Of a DNA stretch of 64,000 nt, positions 59,837 through 64,000 are shown one piece after another; the first letter of the stretch is position 1, and the number at the start of each line of letters is the position of its first letter. This stretch comes from Labyrinthula sp. Ha (taxonomy: Eukaryota; Sar; Bigyra; Labyrinthulida; Labyrinthulaceae). The position numbers were made by a program, and so were the translations under genes. The notes under the pieces were generated by a model, which was given only the letters and a program-made list of their open reading frames with translations, did no database searches and was not told the origin of the DNA. Where the stretch lies: positions 1,240,001 through 1,304,000 of the forward strand of contig JAALGZ010000007.1 in assembly GCA_015227615.1 (NCBI GenBank), in the 5' to 3' direction.

Positions 59837-61939
59837 TTATTTGTGAGAAGTCCAGAGGTGAAGCGACGTTTTCTCCCTGCCCTTCCTTCTTTTGACCCTC
59901 TTCCTTGGTGACTCAAAAATAATTCCACTTTCCTCAGAAACGTTATCCAAATCCCCAAAGTCTCCATCTGGGTTTTTCCTTAAAGCAGCGGCCATCTTCA
60001 ATATTTCCGCGTAGCTTTTTTCACAGCCCTCGTTGCTGCTTTTCACCTCTTCACAGAGCGATTTGCATGCAGTGAGGAGCTTGGAATATTTAGCTTCCGG
60101 CTTTCTTGGGATATAAGCTGCGTTCACAGGTGGAACTTTAACCTTGAACTCAATACACCCACGTGGGCCATCGACTTCTCGCCCCATCTCCCTTAGTGCC
60201 TGCTTGAACAGAGGATGCTCCTGGTACCTCCACCTCGCTGGAAGATGATCTATGTCCATGTATTGGGTCCTTTTACGATCACAATACCGTGCATAGTGAC
60301 GACATGGAAAACGAAGATTTGTCCAGGTTTCACAAGTACATGATTGAAGTTTTACCCCTTCCCTTTCAATAACCTCCAACACATGTTTCATCTTTACTCT
60401 CATGTTTGAATCACTGACGATGAACTTTCTTGAACCCAACTCTTCAACAATCCAGCACACTCCCATCAACTTCAACTCCTTTGTGAACATTTCATCAGCT
60501 TCCTTTGAAAAATCCTTGTCCTCCCTAATCAAATCCTTAATCTTTTTCAAAGTTCTCTCCATGTACTTATCCACATTAATCTCGTGGTGAGTCACAACCT
60601 CATCAAGGGTCCAGGTCTTAAGAGCACTTTTTAAAGAACCATTCCCTTTGATGGCTGAGTGGAATGATTCAACCCTCTGAGTAGCGCTGTAAGAGAACGT
60701 TGGAAGTTTTCTCGTCATTTCCCAACACACTTTGTTTTTTTTTTCCTTAATATTTTTTAGGGCAACTTGCTGTGGTTCTTCAGGATATTCAACCAACATG
60801 TTTTCAATAAGCTGATCAAGTTTTTTTTCTTCTGAAAAGATTCCAGTGAGAACATCGCCCAAGCTGCTTGTAAATTTTATTTTTTTCATCCCTTTTAGGC
60901 CAGATGTTGCTGAGTTCAAGGTCGCAAGAAAATGTTTCCTGCAAAGAACATGAGACGCCCCCAGTTCCTCAACAGCTGCTTCCAGTGCTTTACTCCCATC
61001 GGTCATGATGACTATCGCATCCTGAAGACCCAGAAGTTTCAGCCCTTTCACCACATCTCTACTGGACTCGCTCTCCATCATTGAGCACCCGAAATTTATG
61101 GTATTAAGGAAACAATGGATCCCGCAAGTGAACATTGCCACCAAACGATATCTGCTCATTCCATGGGTAGTATCCACTTGGATACTATCCCCATATATTT
61201 TTTTTAATTTATTTTGTAGGTCTTCTTGAAAGCTGACTCCATTTAGAATAGCTTTGCCTTCCTTGGGATAATCCCATGTCAGATCAAATCTTCCTCCACG
61301 TTCTAAGCATCTTTTCCCACACGTAATTAACTTTTTAATATTATTATCTTCGCTAGCGTCAACGCCTTCTTTAGCTTTTTTCATTATTCTTCTTACTAGT
61401 GCTTTGTCAAACAATGTGCCTGGAAAATTGCGATGTAGAGCGACATCTGCCGCTGCAATTCCACTGTCGGCAACTCCTAGGTGTTTAATCATTTTTAATT
61501 CTTCTGTTGTAAGCTGTTGTACATGTTGTTTTATCTTTCCTAGTGCTTTTACCTCATGATCGCAGTGATTTTCGTTAATTACGACGAAAATGTACTTAGA
61601 AGTTTCAAGATTAAGCTTAATGATAACGTTAAAAGAGCAATTTTTGTCTGAACTACACTTAATTTTACATCTCTTAAGTCTTTTGCAGTTCCAACCCCAC
61701 TTAGCAAAGCTGATTGCCTCGTCAAAGTAGCGAGAAGCACGAATTTTCCACTTAGAACGACCACTGGCAATTCTACTGATCACTTCCAGCATTTCTTCTG
61801 AAGTAGAATACGTTGCTGCAGTCCATTTTCTTAGTATTTCTGATTGACTTTGTTGTTCAGGGTCTAGAACCTCTGGTTGTAGGCTCATCCCTTTGGTTTC
61901 GTGCTTCTCCATAGTTTTTGTTCGTAATTTTGTCTTCAA
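59837..61939 (-). CDS. MULE transposase (FAR1-like finger, DDE, SWIM)
   Basis: A single uninterrupted frame of 700 aa. The N-terminal part has a FAR1/WRKY-GCM1-like zinc-binding pattern (Cys91/Cys95/Cys101 then HCDH at 125-128). The catalytic core shows the MULE DDE arrangement: Asp256 in IQVDTTHG, Asp314 in IMTDGSKALE, the C-x2-H (CRKH) at 333-336 typical of MULEs, and Glu424 in TQRVESFHSAIK. A SWIM zinc finger follows (CTC..CRH, 534-548). The C-terminus is Lys/Arg-rich (PRKRVKRRKGR), probably a nuclear localisation signal. The gene is visibly richer in G+C than its surroundings. The protein would cut and paste its own element and could mobilise the 1003-bp relative at 18.3 kb. Confidence 0.95.
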   Translation of the reverse strand: MKTKLRTKTMEKHETKGMSLQPEVLDPEQQSQSEILRKWTAATYSTSEEMLEVISRIASGRSKWKIRASRYFDEAISFAKWGWNCKRLKRCKIKCSSDKNCSFNVIIKLNLETSKYIFVVINENHCDHEVKALGKIKQHVQQLTTEELKMIKHLGVADSGIAAADVALHRNFPGTLFDKALVRRIMKKAKEGVDASEDNNIKKLITCGKRCLERGGRFDLTWDYPKEGKAILNGVSFQEDLQNKLKKIYGDSIQVDTTHGMSRYRLVAMFTCGIHCFLNTINFGCSMMESESSRDVVKGLKLLGLQDAIVIMTDGSKALEAAVEELGASHVLCRKHFLATLNSATSGLKGMKKIKFTSSLGDVLTGIFSEEKKLDQLIENMLVEYPEEPQQVALKNIKEKKNKVCWEMTRKLPTFSYSATQRVESFHSAIKGNGSLKSALKTWTLDEVVTHHEINVDKYMERTLKKIKDLIREDKDFSKEADEMFTKELKLMGVCWIVEELGSRKFIVSDSNMRVKMKHVLEVIEREGVKLQSCTCETWTNLRFPCRHYARYCDRKRTQYMDIDHLPARWRYQEHPLFKQALREMGREVDGPRGCIEFKVKVPPVNAAYIPRKPEAKYSKLLTACKSLCEEVKSSNEGCEKSYAEILKMAAALRKNPDGDFGDLDNVSEESGIIFESPRKRVKRRKGREKTSLHLWTSHK

Positions 61940-62121
61940 ATTTGCCCAAAATATTTTTGTCTGCTCTCTTTAAATTTTCTCTAAGTATGGGATTCTCAAA
62001 TTCTTCGCATCGATTATCCAGACGAAGTATGATGAAAAAAAAATTTGGGAAATCGATCTGACCAATGAGATCGTGAGGAGTATCTGACTCCGGAGTCAAA
62101 AAATCCTAGCCCTAGAAAAAC

Positions 62122-64000
62122 TATCATATGAAAAATTCAAGCTGGGATGAAAGGAATGAATTTATTTTTCAATCTTGGATCTCGATTGATCATAGATTTT
62201 TCTTACGAATAATGTAAATATATGAAGTAGCAAAGTATTGTTTACAACATCACTTCCCATCGATAGTGAAGAGAGGTTTGAATGCTTGTTCCAGTGTAAC
62301 ATGAATGGCCCTACCATATCAAGCTACAGAAGGTTAAATCTGTAGTGAATACCAGGATTGAAAAATTACTACCTATGAGAGATATCAGCTGAGCGAAAAA
62401 ATAAAGTTATGCATTCTTAAAATAACAGTTAGTTTATTGATGAAATTCCTCAAAATTGTATCTGTGTAGTTAGCCTTGAGCTACTATCCGAAAAAACTAA
62501 AAGAAAAATAAATAAATAAAATAATTTCCGGTTGATTGAAATAAACATATTTAGCCTATACTAAGCAGTATAAATGGAGAATTTCAAGTTAAAATTTTAA
62601 GGTTTAAAGGTGTCTTATTTAAATATTCTAAAGTAATTATATATTTTTTCTTAAGACCGTTTCCAGAATTTTTTTACAAACACAGTGATTTTTTATGGAA
62701 TTACTATCCAAAAATGCTACCAACCCCTAATCACTGCAGTGCAGAAGTCTGCACAAACGATACTTTAATACTATTTGTGAATATTGCAGAAAGATTTTAT
62801 TCTTTTTCAGCTCTATTCACAGTAGTAACTTAATATTTTTTGCTGCTTACAATAAATTATTGGTGCCTGAAAGGGCTGATGCTAGATAACGTAATATATA
62901 CTATCTAACAAGAAGAGCTAAAAAAGTGTTACATTTAATTTCATTCTGAATTCAATGTACCTTTGATATTTTTTAACTAATTTCAGACAAATTTCTCCAT
63001 GAACAGATGATTAGCGCATATCATATAACCATACATAGAAACAGAGTTTCAAGCCGGAAGTTTGTCCATAAAAGCTATGCCAAATAAAAAAAACACATAG
63101 AGCTTCTTGCTAGGACAAAGTAAAATAATATTGTATATTTGATTCCTTAGTCATAAATATGTTTAAATCACTTCCAGTGTTCTTCATAACAGCAAAAACT
63201 TATTTAGAAAAAACTATCGCTCGGTTTCAGGATATGCTTTATTATATCAATACGAAAGAATGTAACTGACATGCTTCATGAATCAAAAATTCTAATATTT
63301 ACCTCTTTTCCTACTCAAGTATATATTTTTCCATATTTTAATTCAATTATGGAATATCTGTATTTATTCTATGCTCAGTAGTCACTGCTTATCGGGAATT
63401 TGCATGTTTTTCAGTGTCATGTCTTAACATCTCATAAAATTGTAGCCAGAAAAGTATAAATATTCTAACTAGAATCACTGAAGAAACATAGACATAATAA
63501 AACCCAAGGTTAAAATGATTTATTAAGTGCTCTGAAGGCTTTGGAGGCTTCTGCTATCTAGCAAAGATCCAAATGATCCCTTTAGGTTCTAAAAGCGCCA
63601 GCATCCGAAGAAACATTGGTTTAAGGTAAATATTTTATATGCATTTTGGGATTTTGGATGATAATGGTGTTAGATTAAATTTATTAAACTTTTCTTCATA
63701 TTCTTATTTCTCATAGATTATTCAGAAGAGCTATATAGTTTGAACTCAAATCTAAGTTCACAGTATAAAAGGTATATATGCAACCCGAGAAAAATGACCA
63801 AAGATATTAAAACGTATTCACCCTCATTTAAAATCGCCCATCTGAAAACAAGGTACTCAAATATGCATATCTTATAGCAATTTTATATATCAAGAAGGGT
63901 GATGGTAGGATGAGGTTTCACAGATATAACACTTCTAAGCAACTAGTTATTCGATATCTATGTGGTCCAGTAAAACTAGTTTGTATGAGAAGTGGTGTGG
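62122..64000. other. AT-rich intergenic stretch to the window end
   Basis: No gene, RNA or repeat recognised. Confidence 0.5.

Larger units (their letters stand above)
59064..62121. mobile_element. Autonomous-looking Mutator-like element (MULE)
   Basis: The element spans 59073-62112 (3040 bp) between perfect 9-bp direct repeats TAGAAAAAC (59064-59072 and 62113-62121), the duplication size typical of MULEs. The inverted ends share TTTTTTGACTCCGGAGTC and then AGATACTCC exactly, with looser matching outward (G..TA.G) and inward (CATTGG, CCCAAA). The end contains the palindrome TGACTCCGGAGTCA (59087-59100 and 62085-62098). Between the ends lie a full-length transposase gene on the minus strand and an A-rich minisatellite array. 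With a complete ORF and perfect duplications, it looks whole and recently inserted. Confidence 0.93.

Noticed and set aside
61857-62099. 80-codon minus-strand frame at the MULE right end
   Set aside because: It overlaps the transposase start and the inverted repeat and has no domain; treated as chance.
1-64000. CRISPR arrays, bacterial operons, or virus-like elements
   Set aside because: No regularly spaced direct repeats, no ribosome-binding-site-linked gene strings and no reverse transcriptase, integrase or capsid-like frames were seen.

Overview
This is nuclear DNA of a unicellular eukaryote of uncertain affiliation. The evidence is multi-exon genes with GT..AG introns, mitochondrial-type and ER-type proteins, Ras/Rho-style signalling proteins (ROCO, PAK-like kinase, RCC1 repeats, SH3/PX scaffold), ubiquilin, SPX and ADAT1, plus eukaryotic cut-and-paste transposons. 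TAA, TAG and TGA all act as stops. The most striking genome-wide trait is intron size: 25 introns could be placed by restoring a conserved reading frame, and 23 of them are only 25-32 nt long, usually with a T-rich run ending in TTTAG. The gene content (ilv6, SPX, PAK/CRIB-like kinase, SH3-PX-SH3 scaffold) would suit a free-living amoeboid or fungus-related protist, but I cannot fix the lineage from this window.

Layout. Genes sit in tight islands separated by AT-rich deserts of several kb in which I see no convincing gene. Island 1 (7.6-10.0 kb): TMEM14-family membrane protein and, convergent to it, an SH3-PX-SH3-FKBP fusion. Island 2 (15.5-17.3 kb): a 3-ketoacyl-CoA reductase-type SDR convergent with an SPX-domain protein. 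Island 3 (24.2-34.6 kb, the densest): JMJD8-like JmjC protein, a LRR-Roc-COR-TIR (ROCO) protein, an unrecognised four-exon protein, weak gene candidates, a six-exon RCC1-repeat protein, the acetolactate synthase regulatory subunit and a small unrecognised protein. Island 4 (39.7-40.9 kb): a charged unrecognised protein. Island 5 (46.6-48.5 kb): a hAT-type MITE, a small Cys-containing membrane protein and ubiquilin. Island 6 (52.7-56.4 kb): an orphan protein, ADAT1 and a PAK/Ste20-like kinase. Two small uncertain membrane ORFs lie at 58.1-58.7 kb.

Mobile DNA. A Mutator-like element (MULE, 59073-62112) carries an apparently uninterrupted 700-aa transposase with FAR1-like zinc finger, DDE residues and SWIM finger, and is bordered by perfect 9-bp duplications. 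A 1003-bp non-autonomous relative (18299-19301) shares its terminal pattern and has its own perfect 9-bp duplications. Two 126-bp hAT-like MITEs (46628-46753, 56983-57108) each have perfect 8-bp duplications. A 619-bp element with long inverted ends lies at 45248-45866, and an older interspersed repeat has copies near 51.6, 57.9 and possibly 43.9 kb. No virus-like element, CRISPR array or rRNA was seen. The only tRNA-like match is a degenerate one at 7.5 kb.

How the genes fit together. There is no operon logic. Functions are housekeeping and signalling: branched-chain amino-acid synthesis, very-long-chain fatty-acid elongation, phosphate/inositol-pyrophosphate sensing, ubiquitin shuttling, tRNA editing, and several parts of small-GTPase/polarity signalling (PAK-like kinase, SH3-PX scaffold, ROCO, RCC1 repeats).
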